DNA of 64,000 nt, taken from positions 1-64,000 of the forward strand of contig CALWGM010000093.1 in assembly GCA_944380065.1 (NCBI GenBank). The letters are read 5' to 3'. Under the pieces are notes generated by a model. That model saw only the letters and a program-made list of their open reading frames with translations, was not told where the DNA came from and made no database searches. This document shows, in pieces, positions 52,830-62,018 of the stretch; within the stretch, counting starts at the first letter, position 1; the number at the start of each line of letters is the position of its first letter. Position numbers and translations under genes: made by a program. Source of the stretch: an uncultured Lachnospiraceae bacterium (lineage in GTDB: Bacteria > Bacillota > Clostridia > Lachnospirales > Lachnospiraceae).

Positions 52830-53933
52830 TCATCCGATCCGCTCACAGATCAGGTCACCCATGGCTGCGGTGCCCACCTGTGTCACAAAAGCCTTCTTTT
52901 CCTCTTCCTGCGGCATAATGTCAATGGTGCGGTATCCATCCTTTAACACCTGTCTGACAGCCGCCTCCACAGCGTCCGCCTCCTTGTCCAGGTCAAAGGA
53001 ATAACGCAGCATCATGGCTGCCGAAAGAATCGTGGCAATCGGGTTCGCGATGCCTTTGCCCGCGATATCCGGCGCAGAACCGCCGCTGGGCTCATAAAGG
53101 CCAAACTTTGTATCATTTAAGCTGGCGCTGGAGAGCATACCGATGGATCCGGTCACCATACTGGCCTCGTCGGACAGAATATCGCCAAACATGTTCTCTG
53201 TCAGGATCACATCAAACTGCTTCGGATCCTTTACCAGCTGCATCGCGCAGTTGTCCACCAGCATATGCTCATAGGAAACCTCCGGGTAATCTGCTGCCAC
53301 CTCTTCCACAACCTTTCTCCAGAGGCGGGAAGAATCCAGCACATTGGCCTTATCCACGCTGGTCACCTTTTTCCGGCGCTTCATGGCAATCTCAAAGCCT
53401 TTCACCGCGATCCTGCGGATCTCATTCTCATTATACGTAAGGGTATCCACGGCAGTCATCACGCCGTCCACTTCCTCCGTCTTTCTGGCTCCGAAGTAAA
53501 GCCCGCCAGTCAGTTCCCGCATGATCATCATATCAAAACCGTCCCCGATGATATCATCCCGTAAGGGGCACGCTTCCTTTAACTCTTCATAAAGATATGC
53601 CGGCCGCAGATTGGCAAACAGATTCAGAGACTTGCGGAGCTTCAAAAGCCCGGCCTCCGGTCTCAGCTCCGGCGGCAGCTTATACCAGGGAGATATACTG
53701 GTATTCCCGCCGATGGATCCCATCAGAACCGCATCGGAAGCCAGCGCCTGTTCAATCGCCTGATCCGTCAGCGGAACGCCTGTGGCGTCGATCGAACAGC
53801 CTCCCATCAGAATATCGTCATACATAAATTCATGGCCGAACTTCTGCCCGACGCAGTTCAATACCTTCTGCGCCTCAGCGACAATCTCCGGCCCGATGCC
53901 GTCTCCGGCAATCACTCCAACCTGAAATTTCAT
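52830..53933 (-). CDS. leuB: 3-isopropylmalate dehydrogenase
   Basis: This 367-residue enzyme oxidises and decarboxylates 3-isopropylmalate in leucine synthesis. It begins with the family's [18 protein letters not shown]. It has the substrate-binding [14 protein letters not shown] arginines near residue 100, [10 protein letters not shown], the [12 protein letters not shown] lysine segment and [13 protein letters not shown] for metal binding. The ATG at 53933 has GGGAGG eight bases before it, and an ATG seven codons upstream is less likely. leuA, leuC and leuD are not in the window. It heads the operon under a good promoter. Confidence 0.96.
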   Translation of the reverse strand: MKFQVGVIAGDGIGPEIVAEAQKVLNCVGQKFGHEFMYDDILMGGCSIDATGVPLTDQAIEQALASDAVLMGSIGGNTSISPWYKLPPELRPEAGLLKLRKSLNLFANLRPAYLYEELKEACPLRDDIIGDGFDMMIMRELTGGLYFGARKTEEVDGVMTAVDTLTYNENEIRRIAVKGFEIAMKRRKKVTSVDKANVLDSSRLWRKVVEEVAADYPEVSYEHMLVDNCAMQLVKDPKQFDVILTENMFGDILSDEASMVTGSIGMLSSASLNDTKFGLYEPSGGSAPDIAGKGIANPIATILSAAMMLRYSFDLDKEADAVEAAVRQVLKDGYRTIDIMPQEEEKKAFVTQVGTAAMGDLICERIG

Positions 53934-53966
53934 CGTCAGATCCTCCCATTCCACGCTTATCTACCT

Positions 53967-53995
53967 ATGATAGTATAAATTGCTGTCGATTTCAA
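53967..53995 (-). promoter_or_regulatory. Promoter of the leuB-ilvD-ilvB(-serC-serA) unit
   Basis: On the minus strand TTGAAA (53990-53995) and TATCAT (53967-53972) are 17 bases apart. The leader to leuB is only about 27 bases, so there is no room for a T-box or attenuator. Confidence 0.65.
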
Positions 53996-54025
53996 GTAGT
54001 ATCTTCTTCGACAGTCCGGCAACGG

Positions 54026-54073
54026 AAAAAGGAGCCTGTGAAATATCCGCATATCTCACCTGCTCCTTTTCTT
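54026..54073 (-). terminator. Terminator of yajC
   Basis: AAAAGGAGC and GCTCCTTTT form a 9-bp outer stem with an inner GTGA/TCAC stem. Runs of T follow on either strand. It lies 9 bases after the yajC stop. Confidence 0.7.
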
Positions 54074-54081
54074 ATCCCTGA

Positions 54082-54399
54082 TTATTTCTCCTCAACCGCG
54101 TCTTCTGCCTTTTCAATCTGGGCGATCGCTGCGCGCTGCATGGGGATCCGGCAGTTTTTGTTATTGCCGAACTCTACGATTACCAGGTCGTCCTGGATAT
54201 CGATGATCGTGCCGTAAAATCCGCCTGTGGTACATACCGTATCGCCAACAGCCATCTTGGACATCATGTCATTCTTTCTCTGCTGCTCTTTCCTCTGCGG
54301 ACGGATCATGAACACAAACATGAACACCACCAGGATCACCACCCAGATAATGATGCCGCCGGCGCCGCCCATGGCTTCCTGAGCACTTAATAACTGCAT
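54082..54399 (-). CDS. yajC: Preprotein translocase subunit YajC
   Basis: This 105-residue protein is an accessory of the Sec translocon. A single membrane helix (about residues 14-34, GGIIIWVVILVVFMFVFMI) is followed by the conserved RPQRKEQQ and a small soluble domain with GDTVCTTGGFYGTI. The ATG at 54399 has an AGGAGG site eight bases before it. The longer frame to 54456 is not needed. It follows tgt, the classic tgt-yajC pair, although secD/secF are not next to it here. Confidence 0.93.
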   Translation of the reverse strand: MQLLSAQEAMGGAGGIIIWVVILVVFMFVFMIRPQRKEQQRKNDMMSKMAVGDTVCTTGGFYGTIIDIQDDLVIVEFGNNKNCRIPMQRAAIAQIEKAEDAVEEK

Positions 54400-54535
54400 A
54401 CTCGATTCCTCCTGTTTGTTTATCGTATGATTCACTTGAAACTGCTTCTGTCTCAATATCTTTTACATTCTACACAATCTTCCTCTATAGTTCAAGTTTT
54501 TTCTGTATTTTTGCAAAAATAATCACCGGCAGCCG

Positions 54536-55666
54536 TCACCCGCCCTGCTTCATCCGGTATAGCTTCTCCGCCTTATAGCTCTGGTACCTGCCGGCGTCGA
54601 TGGCGTCCCGGATCTCCTCCATCATCGTATTATAAAAATACAGATTATGCAGCACGCACAGACGCATCCCCAGCATCTCCTTTGCCTTCAGCAGATGCCG
54701 GATATACGCCCTGCTGTAAGTCCGGCAGGCCGGGCAGCCGCAGCCCTCCTCGATGGGCCGCATATCCCGCTCATACTTCTGGTTAAACAGATTCATCTTG
54801 CCGTGATTGGTATAGACATGGCCGTGACGCCCGTTGCGGCTGGGGTACACACAGTCGAAAAAGTCTACGCCCCGGTCTACCGCCTCTAAAATATTGGCCG
54901 GAGTCCCAACCCCCATCAGGTAGGTGGGCTTATCCTCCGGCAGATACGGCACCGTCACATCCAGAACGTGGTACATCTCCTCGTGGCTCTCTCCCACTGC
55001 CAGACCGCCCAGGGCATAGCCGTCCAGCTCCAGCTCTGTGATCTGTTTTGCGTGCTCCACGCGGATATCGTCATAAACAGCGCCCTGGTTGATCCCGAAC
55101 AGAAGCTGATGGGGATTCAGAGTATCCTCCAGAGAATTCAACCGCTGCATCTCCGCCTTGCAGCGCCTCAGCCAGCGGGTCGTCCGCTCCACGGAAGGCT
55201 TCACATAACTGCGGTCCGCCAGCGCCGGCGGGCACTCATCAAACGCCATGGCAATGGTGGAGCCCAGGTTGGACTGGATCTGCATACTCTCCTCCGGCCC
55301 CATAAAAATCTTCCGCCCGTCCACATGGGAATGGAAATGCACGCCCTCCTCTTTGATCTTGCGCAGGCCCGCCAGCGAAAACACCTGAAACCCGCCGGAA
55401 TCCGTCAGGATCGGCTTATCCCACACCATGAATTTGTGCAGGCCGCCCAGTTCCCGGATCAGCCGGTCCCCCGGGCGCACGTGCAGATGATACGTGTTGG
55501 ACAGCTCGATCTGTGTTTTGATCTGCCGCAGGTCGTCGGTGGACACCGCGCCTTTGATCGCCGCCGCCGTCCCCACATTCATAAACACCGGCGTCTGGAC
55601 AGTCCCATGGACGGTTACCAGTTCGCCCCGCTTGGCGCGGCCGTCCTTTTTCAGTAATTTGTACAT
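54536..55666 (-). CDS. tgt: Queuine/preQ1 tRNA-guanine transglycosylase
   Basis: This 376-residue enzyme exchanges guanine for a queuosine precursor at position 34 of tRNAs with GUN anticodons. The catalytic Asp is in ILTDSGGFQVFSL near residue 90. The zinc ligands are in CGCPACRTYSRAYIRHLL near residue 310, and the second conserved Asp is in the FFDCVYPSRNGRHG segment. Length is normal. The promoter overlaps that of the divergent aroC. The ribosome binding site is GGGAG. Confidence 0.97.
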   Translation of the reverse strand: MYKLLKKDGRAKRGELVTVHGTVQTPVFMNVGTAAAIKGAVSTDDLRQIKTQIELSNTYHLHVRPGDRLIRELGGLHKFMVWDKPILTDSGGFQVFSLAGLRKIKEEGVHFHSHVDGRKIFMGPEESMQIQSNLGSTIAMAFDECPPALADRSYVKPSVERTTRWLRRCKAEMQRLNSLEDTLNPHQLLFGINQGAVYDDIRVEHAKQITELELDGYALGGLAVGESHEEMYHVLDVTVPYLPEDKPTYLMGVGTPANILEAVDRGVDFFDCVYPSRNGRHGHVYTNHGKMNLFNQKYERDMRPIEEGCGCPACRTYSRAYIRHLLKAKEMLGMRLCVLHNLYFYNTMMEEIRDAIDAGRYQSYKAEKLYRMKQGG

Positions 55667-55680
55667 AAAAGTCTCCCTGA

Positions 55681-55709
55681 TTGCAATTTCAAAATTTATC
55701 CTCTATAAT
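55681..55709 (+). promoter_or_regulatory. Promoter of aroC
   Basis: TTGCAA (55681-55686) and a perfect TATAAT (55704-55709) are 17 bases apart, about 40 bases before the aroC ATG. Confidence 0.75.
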
Positions 55710-55735
55710 GTACTCTATCATGACATAAAAATCAA
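55707..55735 (-). promoter_or_regulatory. Candidate promoter of tgt-yajC
   Basis: On the minus strand TTGATT (55730-55735) and TACATT (55707-55712) are 17 bases apart. Its -10 box overlaps the aroC -10 box, so the two promoters would compete. Confidence 0.4.
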
Positions 55736-55750
55736 GGGAGGAATTCCGGC

Positions 55751-56851
55751 ATGGCAGGTTCATCTTTCGGCAGCATATTTCAGGTCACCACATGGGGCGA
55801 GTCCCACGGGAAGGGCGTCGGCGCAGTCATCGACGGCTGCCCCGCAGGCCTTTCCCTGTGTGAGGAGGATATTCAGAGGTTTTTAGACCGCAGGAAGCCG
55901 GGGCAGTCCCGGTTTTCCACGCCGCGGAAAGAGAGCGACCAGGCAAAGATCCTGTCGGGGGTATTTGAGGGAAAGACCACCGGCACCCCCATCTCCATCT
56001 TAGTGCGCAACGAAAACCAGAAATCCGGGGATTACAGCGAAATTGCCTCTTACTACCGCCCGGGACACGCAGACTACACCTTCGACGCCAAATACGGCTT
56101 CCGGGATTACCGGGGCGGCGGCCGCTCTTCCGGCCGGGAGACCATCGGCCGGGTGGCTGCCGGAGCTGTGGCCTCCAAAATCCTGGGAGAAATGGGGATC
56201 CGCTTCCTGACTTACACCAGATCCATCGGCCCGGTCTCCATCTCAGGACAGTATTTTGACGAAGCAGAGATTTCCAGAAACCCTCTGTACATGCCGGATG
56301 CGGATGCCGCCGCGAAGGCGCAGGAGTATCTAAAGCAGTGCATGTCCGAAAAGGATTCCTCCGGCGGCGTCATTGAGTGCGTGGTCACCGGCATGCCCGC
56401 GGGCATCGGTGAAACCGTCTTTGACAAGCTGGACGCCGTCCTGGCAAAGGCCATCTTCTCCATCGGCGCGGTAAAAGGCTTCGAGATCGGCTCCGGTTTT
56501 GCGTCCGCTGCCATGAAAGGCTCCGAGAACAACGACGCCTTCCTCTTCCGGGACGGGCGCATCGCAAAAGAAACCAACCACGCCGGGGGCATCTTAGGCG
56601 GCATGAGCGATGGTTCCCCCATCATATTCCGGGCAGCCATCAAGCCCACCCCTTCCATTGCCCGCACCCAGCATACGGTAAAAAAAGACGGCACTCCCAC
56701 AGAGATCAGCATCCAGGGACGGCACGATCCCGTGATCGTTCCCCGGGCCGTGGTGGTGGTAGAATCCATGGCCGCGCTGGCCATCCTGGATCTGCTGATG
56801 ACAGGCATGACATCCCGGATGGAGAACCTGAAAAAAATCTATCTTCCCTGA
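55751..56851 (+). CDS. aroC: Chorismate synthase
   Basis: This 366-residue enzyme uses reduced FMN to convert 5-enolpyruvylshikimate 3-phosphate to chorismate, the last common aromatic step. Family marks are TTWGESHGKGVGAVIDGCPAG near the start, RPGHADYTFDAKYGFRDYRGGGRSSGRET near residue 105 and GGILGGMSDGSPI near residue 280. GGGAGG lies nine bases before the ATG. It is monocistronic, separated from the other aro genes by 50 kb. aroA and aroB are not in the window. Confidence 0.97.
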   Translation: MAGSSFGSIFQVTTWGESHGKGVGAVIDGCPAGLSLCEEDIQRFLDRRKPGQSRFSTPRKESDQAKILSGVFEGKTTGTPISILVRNENQKSGDYSEIASYYRPGHADYTFDAKYGFRDYRGGGRSSGRETIGRVAAGAVASKILGEMGIRFLTYTRSIGPVSISGQYFDEAEISRNPLYMPDADAAAKAQEYLKQCMSEKDSSGGVIECVVTGMPAGIGETVFDKLDAVLAKAIFSIGAVKGFEIGSGFASAAMKGSENNDAFLFRDGRIAKETNHAGGILGGMSDGSPIIFRAAIKPTPSIARTQHTVKKDGTPTEISIQGRHDPVIVPRAVVVVESMAALAILDLLMTGMTSRMENLKKIYLP

Positions 56852-56859
56852 GACAGAAA

Positions 56860-56886
56860 CAGCCGGGGACTTTCCGTCCCCGGCTG
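56860..56886. terminator. Bidirectional terminator between aroC and the lactonase gene
   Basis: An 11-bp perfect GC-rich stem (CAGCCGGGGAC/GTCCCCGGCTG) with a five-base loop lies between converging genes 46 bases apart. Confidence 0.7.
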
Positions 56887-56897
56887 CACACATTTTC

Positions 56898-57962
56898 CTA
56901 ATTCAGCTTATGGATATAGATACTGTTGGGCTGCTCGATCCTGATCGGCTTCGCGCTCAGCAGATAACATTTCCTTTCGTAATCCATCTTATATACAAAG
57001 ATCTCATCTGTGTTATGGCTGAGCACTACGAAATGCTCGTTGTCCGGCATCACAACCACCGCCTTCGGATAGTCGCCGCTGCACTTGATATGGCAAAGTC
57101 TGGTTAAAAGCCCGGTGCTCTCATCCACATCATAAACCATCACGGAATTGATCCCGGCGTTTGTCACAAACAGATGCTTCCCATCCTCAGAAAATTCTAT
57201 GCCGGAAGCAGCCGCCTGCTGATTTTCCCCTTCATCAATGGTGGAAATCTTCTGGATCGGCTCAAAAATATCCTTTCCAACCTTCACATGATCCGGAACT
57301 GCCTTGTAAACGCAGACGCGGTTGCTCATCTCTCCCAGCACATATACATACTTGCGCTGTTTGTCAATACGGATCATCTTCGGGCCGCTGTCCAGATCAC
57401 AGCGGATAATATCATTCAGATGAAGCTTTCCAGTTTCATAATCAATATCATACACCTTTACCTGGTCAAGCCCGCTGTCCACTGCACAGAGACCTTTGAA
57501 ATCCGGCGTCAGCTTCAGACAGGTCACATGGGGCATGGAACGGCGGTCTGTCATGCTGAGGCCAATCCCCTTGTGGAATACACGGTCCGCGATCTCCCCC
57601 AGGGAGCCGTCCTCATTCAGTTTCATCACCGAAATACGTCCGTCATGATAGCCGCATTCAAACAGGAACCTGTCATTGGGGTCTGTCTCCAGATAACAGC
57701 CGCGGATACCGCCGGTCCATTTACTGTTGAGGAACTCCAGGTCGCCATCCTCCAAAATGCGGTATGCGTTTACCCCCAGATCCGCAATCGCGTAGAGATA
57801 TTTCCCGTTATTGGACACCAATACGTCCGACGGGTTATTGATCGGCACCACTTTGCGCTCTTTCATCATCCATGTGTCGGAATCTATATCGAAGATATGG
57901 ATACCCTCACTGCTGCCATAGGTATACGTACCTACATATGCAACATAACGATCTTTTGCCAT
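56898..57962 (-). CDS. Lactonase-family beta-propeller protein (6-phosphogluconolactonase-like)
   Basis: This 354-residue protein fits the seven-bladed Lactonase/YbhE family. It starts with YVAYVGTYTYGSSEGIHIFDID and has repeated blade patterns such as NPSDVLVSNNGKYLYAIADLGV and ASGIEFSEDGKHLFVTNAG. It has no signal peptide. Family members hydrolyse 6-phosphogluconolactone or related sugar lactones, but many clostridial members are untested and lack pentose-phosphate neighbours, as here. An AGGAGG site precedes the ATG, three bases after the trhP-like stop, so it ends the ylbF-trmR-trhP run. Confidence 0.82.
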   Translation of the reverse strand: MAKDRYVAYVGTYTYGSSEGIHIFDIDSDTWMMKERKVVPINNPSDVLVSNNGKYLYAIADLGVNAYRILEDGDLEFLNSKWTGGIRGCYLETDPNDRFLFECGYHDGRISVMKLNEDGSLGEIADRVFHKGIGLSMTDRRSMPHVTCLKLTPDFKGLCAVDSGLDQVKVYDIDYETGKLHLNDIIRCDLDSGPKMIRIDKQRKYVYVLGEMSNRVCVYKAVPDHVKVGKDIFEPIQKISTIDEGENQQAAASGIEFSEDGKHLFVTNAGINSVMVYDVDESTGLLTRLCHIKCSGDYPKAVVVMPDNEHFVVLSHNTDEIFVYKMDYERKCYLLSAKPIRIEQPNSIYIHKLN

Positions 57963-57965
57963 GTC

Positions 57966-59192
57966 CTACTCCTCCTCTTTCCTTCTCAGAATATCATACG
58001 GATCCGGCGTGCATTCCAGATCGACATACAGCGCCTGCTTCGGATGGGGCGCGGAATCCATCTCCTCCCCCTCCTCGTTCAGGATCCGTCTCACTTTCAC
58101 CTCTATATTATCCCCCTTCGGCTTCATAATTTCAATAGTTTCTCCCACAGAAAATTTATTTCTCTGGTGAATTCTGCAAAGCCCGTCCCGGCATTCCTCC
58201 ACTACGCCCAGGTAAGTATATTCCTTTACATACGTATTGCTGTCATAGATCTGGGCATCTTCGTCCGGTTTCCCAAAGAAAAATCCGGTGGTAAACTGGC
58301 GGTAGGTGCAGTTGGAAATCTGCTCCAGATACCAGGGCATGTTTTTCTGATAGAGCGCCGGATCCTTCAGATAATCGTCGATCGCCTTCCGGTAGGTGCG
58401 GGCAACCGTCGCCACATAGAGCGCCGTTTTCATCCGCCCCTCAATCTTGTAGCTGTCGATCCCTGTCTCCATCAGTTCCGGGATATGTTCGATCATGCAG
58501 AGATCCTTGGAGTTAAAAATAAAGGTTCCCCGCTCATTTTCATAAACAGGGAAATACTCCCCCGGCCTGGTTTCCTCCACCACCGCATATTTCCAGCGGC
58601 AGGGATGGGTACAGGCACCCCGGTTGGCGTCCCGGCCGGTAAAATAGTTGGACAGCAGGCAGCGCCCGGAATAGGAAATACACATCGCCCCATGGACAAA
58701 GGTCTCCATTTCCAGTTCCTCCGGAATCTGTTCCCGGATCTCCTTTAACTCCCTCATGGAGAGCTCCCTGGCTGTCACCACACGCTTCGCTCCCAGCCTG
58801 TGCCAGAACAGATACGTCCCGTAATTCGTATTGTTGGCCTGGGTGCTGATATGGATGTCGATCTCCGGGCATACCTCCCGCGCAATATCAAAAACACCGG
58901 GATCTGAGATAATCAGCGCATCCGGCCGTATCTCCTTCAGCTCAGAAAAATATCTGCGCACACCTTTCAGGTCCGCATTATGCGCCAGGATGTTGGCCGT
59001 CACATAAACCTTCACCCCATGCCCATGGGCAAATGCAATCCCCTCGCGCATCTCCTCCGGGGAAAAATTCTTCGCCTTGGCGCGCAGTCCGAACGCCTCC
59101 CCGCCAATGTACACGGCATCTGCGCCGTATACAACGGCTACCTTTAATACTTCCAGGCTGCTGGCCGGGATCAGTAATTCTGGTCGCTTCAT
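57966..59192 (-). CDS. trhP: U32-family tRNA hydroxylation protein (TrhP-like)
   Basis: This 408-residue protein is annotated in databases as a U32 peptidase. The segment HGAMCISYSGRCLLSNYFTGRDANRGAC with later CTHPCRW cysteines marks the TrhP/YrrN-YrrO type, which makes 5-hydroxyuridine at tRNA position 34 using prephenate and an Fe-S cluster. The N-terminus PELLIPASSLEVLKVAVVYGADAVY is a barrel start. Its ATG overlaps the stop of the trmR-like methyltransferase by four bases, the same pairing as yrrM-yrrN-yrrO in Bacillus. Here one gene replaces the two Bacillus U32 genes. Confidence 0.85.
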   Translation of the reverse strand: MKRPELLIPASSLEVLKVAVVYGADAVYIGGEAFGLRAKAKNFSPEEMREGIAFAHGHGVKVYVTANILAHNADLKGVRRYFSELKEIRPDALIISDPGVFDIAREVCPEIDIHISTQANNTNYGTYLFWHRLGAKRVVTARELSMRELKEIREQIPEELEMETFVHGAMCISYSGRCLLSNYFTGRDANRGACTHPCRWKYAVVEETRPGEYFPVYENERGTFIFNSKDLCMIEHIPELMETGIDSYKIEGRMKTALYVATVARTYRKAIDDYLKDPALYQKNMPWYLEQISNCTYRQFTTGFFFGKPDEDAQIYDSNTYVKEYTYLGVVEECRDGLCRIHQRNKFSVGETIEIMKPKGDNIEVKVRRILNEEGEEMDSAPHPKQALYVDLECTPDPYDILRRKEEE

Positions 59193-59872
59193 GCTTCTTT
59201 CCTTTCCTCATTCTCCATATTCTGCGGTTTCCCATGTCTGACACTGACCGCCGCGCCATCCCCTATGGTCAGCACCGATGTGGTCAGGTCAGGATGGTGC
59301 GTCAGCGCATACAGGTATTCCCGCATCCGCTTATGGATCGTACGGTTTCTCCTGGTCACCGCAAACCGGGACTCGATAATATCCCCGTCCTGCAGCACAT
59401 TATCAGAAATCAGGATCCCTCCCGGCGCCAGAAGACGCAGCGCATCTTCCATAAAATGAATATACTGCCCCTTTGCGGCGTCCATAAAGATCAGGTCGTA
59501 AGTGCCCTCCAGCCCCTTTAAAACCTCTGCGGCATCTCCCTCTAAGAGCGTGATCTGTCCGGCCCGCCCGGCTCTCTCAAAATTCGCCCGGGCGATGGGA
59601 ATCCGCTTTTCATAGTTCTCGATCGTGGTGACAGACCCGCCGGCCGGGTTATATTCTGCCATAAAAAGAGCAGAAAACCCGATGGCAGTCCCTACCTCCA
59701 ATATCCTTTGCGGCCGCGCAGCAGCCAGCAGGAACTTCAGAAAACTCTGCATTTCCCGCCGGATAATGGGTACGCCGGAACCATGGGCTTCCTGCTCGAT
59801 TTCCTCCAACAGAGGAGTATTGCCTGTATTCAGAGAATTAATATAGGTAACAAATCTCTCTTCTACGATCAT
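59189..59872 (-). CDS. trmR: tRNA 5-hydroxyuridine O-methyltransferase (TrmR-like)
   Basis: This 227-residue SAM-dependent O-methyltransferase of the COMT-like type has the motif ILEVGTAIGFSALFMA near residue 56, the metal-binding FMDAAKGQYIHFME near 130 and ISDNVLQDG near 155. It matches TrmR/YrrM, which methylates 5-hydroxyuridine-34 to 5-methoxyuridine in tRNA. Its tight coupling to a TrhP-like gene supports that over catechol methylation. It begins at the stop of the ylbF-like gene. Confidence 0.85.
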   Translation of the reverse strand: MIVEERFVTYINSLNTGNTPLLEEIEQEAHGSGVPIIRREMQSFLKFLLAAARPQRILEVGTAIGFSALFMAEYNPAGGSVTTIENYEKRIPIARANFERAGRAGQITLLEGDAAEVLKGLEGTYDLIFMDAAKGQYIHFMEDALRLLAPGGILISDNVLQDGDIIESRFAVTRRNRTIHKRMREYLYALTHHPDLTTSVLTIGDGAAVSVRHGKPQNMENEERKEA

Positions 59873-60216
59873 CAGTCATCCACCAGTACATTTTCAAAAT
59901 CCAGGCAGTTGATCATCTCCCGGTTCACCTGCTGCACAATCCTGCAGACTGCCACCTCTGCGCTCAGAAACTCCTGCAGCATGGGATCCCGGTACACATC
60001 CGCGTATTCCTTCTCCAGACGGTCGGTCTCCGCGAACAGATCCACGCTCTCCCGGGAATTCTGGAGAAGATAGTTTTTCTTCCGGAACTCCTGCAGGCGC
60101 TGCTCCTTCTCCGGATGCATCCGCACCTGTGTGCAGGCAGCCTTATACCGCTTGAAATCCTCACAGTTTTCCAGGGACACGATCAGGTCGTCCAGGCTTT
60201 TTCTCACTGCTAACAT
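59872..60216 (-). CDS. YlbF/YmcA-family protein
   Basis: This 114-residue all-helical protein matches the YlbF/YmcA family: LEKLI-like N-terminal helix, then FKRYKAACTQVRMHPEKEQR, FRKKNYLLQNS, and FLSAEVAVCRIVQQVNREMI. In Bacillus such proteins form the Y-complex that steers RNase Y cleavage and competence. The frame is open to 60345, but the ATG at 60216 matches the family length and has a GGGAG-type site. The extension is basic and low in conservation. It lies between the RNase J and trmR genes, which suits a role in RNA decay. Confidence 0.78.
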   Translation of the reverse strand: MLAVRKSLDDLIVSLENCEDFKRYKAACTQVRMHPEKEQRLQEFRKKNYLLQNSRESVDLFAETDRLEKEYADVYRDPMLQEFLSAEVAVCRIVQQVNREMINCLDFENVLVDD

Positions 60217-60353
60217 TGATGTTCTCTCTCCCTTTCCGGCATCCGCATGTTCTTGCGGTATAGCCGGATCATATTCTGTATGTTCTTTTTTCCTGCGAAA
60301 TGTCATTTTGTCCCCCATAGTAAACCGCCGCTTCCCACGGCGCAAAACCCCAT

Positions 60354-62018
60354 TTACACTTCCATAATAATCGGGATGATCATCGGACGGCGTTTGGTCC
60401 TCTTCCAGACATACTCGCCGAGGGCGTCCTTGATCTGCGTCTTGATCCGTCCCCAGTCTGTCACGCCCCGGTCTGTCAGCTGATGAACCGCGTCATTGAG
60501 CACATGCTGCGCTTCATCCATCAGACTCTCGGATCCGCGGACATAGACAAAGCCCCTGGATACAATATCCGGCCCCGCAAGCAGCTGTCCCGATCCGCCC
60601 TCCAGCGTCAGCACAACGATGATGATGCCATCCTCTGCCAGGTGCTGGCGGTCACGCATGACAATATTCCCCACATCGCCGATGCCCAGACCATCTACAA
60701 ACACCGGGCCGGCCGGAACCTTCCCCACAACTTCCGCGCCGTCCTCGCTGATCTCCAGCACATCGCCCGAAGAAATCATCAGCACATTCTCCTTCGGCAT
60801 CCCCAGCTCCAGCGCCAGCTGCGCCTGCGCCTTCCGGTGGCGGAATTCACCGTGTACCGGAATCGTGTATTTCGGCTGAAGCAGAGAGTAGATCAGCTTC
60901 AGCTCCTCCTGACAGGCATGTCCGGACACATGGGTATCCTGGAAAATCACATCCGCGCTCTGGCGGTAAAGCTCATTGATGATCTTGGAAACCGCTTTTT
61001 CATTTCCCGGGATCGGATTGGAACTGAAAATAATCAGGTCATTGGGATGGATCTTCACCTTGCGGTGCACGCCGTTAGCCATCCTTGAGAGGGCTGCCAG
61101 AGGCTCACCCTGGCTCCCTGTGGTAATCAGCACCGTCTTCTCATCGGGATAATTTTTCAGCTGCTCAATATCAATCAGCGTATTCTCCGGCACATTCAGA
61201 TACCCCAGGCTGGAAGCGATGGAAATAATATTCACCATGCTCCGTCCCTCCACGACTACCTTGCGCCCGAACTTATAGGCCGTGTTGATGATCTGCTGCA
61301 CACGGTCCACATTGGAGGCAAACGTCGCCACAATGATCCTCTGCTTCGTATGGTCGCTGAAAATGGAATCGAAGGTCTTGCCGACTTTACGCTCCGTCAT
61401 GGTAAAGCCCGGCCGCTCCGCATTGGTACTGTCGCACATCAGAGCAAGGACGCCCTTTTTCCCGATCTCTCCGAAACGCTGCAGATCGATGGCGTCCCCG
61501 TAAACCGGGGTATAATCCACCTTGAAGTCTCCCGTGTGCATGATCACGCCTGCCGGCGTATAGATCGCCAGCGCAGCCGCATCCTGGATGCTGTGGTTGG
61601 TCTTTACGAACTCTACCCGGAAACAGCCCAGGTTGATATGCTGCCCGTATTTCACCACCTTGCGTTTTACCTTATCCAGCAGCCCGTGTTCTTCCAATTT
61701 GTGTTCGATCAGCCCGTTGGTCAGCTTGGTCGCGTAGATCGGCACATTGACCTCTAAGAGAACATAGGGCAGAGCCCCGATATGATCCTCATGCCCGTGG
61801 GTGATAAAAAATCCTTTCACCCGGTCGATATTCTCCTGCAGGTACGTGATATCCGGCACGCAAAGATCGATCCCGTACATATCATCCTCCGGGAACGCCA
61901 GTCCGCAGTCCACAACAATAATACTGTCTCCGCATTCAAAGGCAGTAATATTCATCCCGATGGATTCCAGTCCTCCAAGGGGTATGATGCGCAGTTTTGA
62001 ATTGTTCTTTTTTAACAA
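60354..62018 (-). CDS. rnj: Ribonuclease J
   Basis: This enzyme of about 554 residues is a metallo-beta-lactamase-fold 5'-3' exonuclease and endonuclease for mRNA decay and rRNA maturation. The zinc motif HGHEDHIG is near residue 70, HTGDFKVD and the C-terminal HVSGHAC/PVHGEFRH motifs complete the active site, and the beta-CASP domain lies between. The longest frame begins with a GTG at 62027 that abuts GGAGG. The TTG at 62018 is eight bases from that site and is the better start. It precedes ylbF and trmR. Confidence 0.95.
   Translation of the reverse strand: MLKKNNSKLRIIPLGGLESIGMNITAFECGDSIIVVDCGLAFPEDDMYGIDLCVPDITYLQENIDRVKGFFITHGHEDHIGALPYVLLEVNVPIYATKLTNGLIEHKLEEHGLLDKVKRKVVKYGQHINLGCFRVEFVKTNHSIQDAAALAIYTPAGVIMHTGDFKVDYTPVYGDAIDLQRFGEIGKKGVLALMCDSTNAERPGFTMTERKVGKTFDSIFSDHTKQRIIVATFASNVDRVQQIINTAYKFGRKVVVEGRSMVNIISIASSLGYLNVPENTLIDIEQLKNYPDEKTVLITTGSQGEPLAALSRMANGVHRKVKIHPNDLIIFSSNPIPGNEKAVSKIINELYRQSADVIFQDTHVSGHACQEELKLIYSLLQPKYTIPVHGEFRHRKAQAQLALELGMPKENVLMISSGDVLEISEDGAEVVGKVPAGPVFVDGLGIGDVGNIVMRDRQHLAEDGIIIVVLTLEGGSGQLLAGPDIVSRGFVYVRGSESLMDEAQHVLNDAVHQLTDRGVTDWGRIKTQIKDALGEYVWKRTKRRPMIIPIIMEV

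Noticed and set aside
57174..58748. Plus-strand frame of 524 codons across the lactonase and trhP genes
   Set aside because: It spans two convincingly coding minus-strand genes, lacks start signals and has no recognisable motif.
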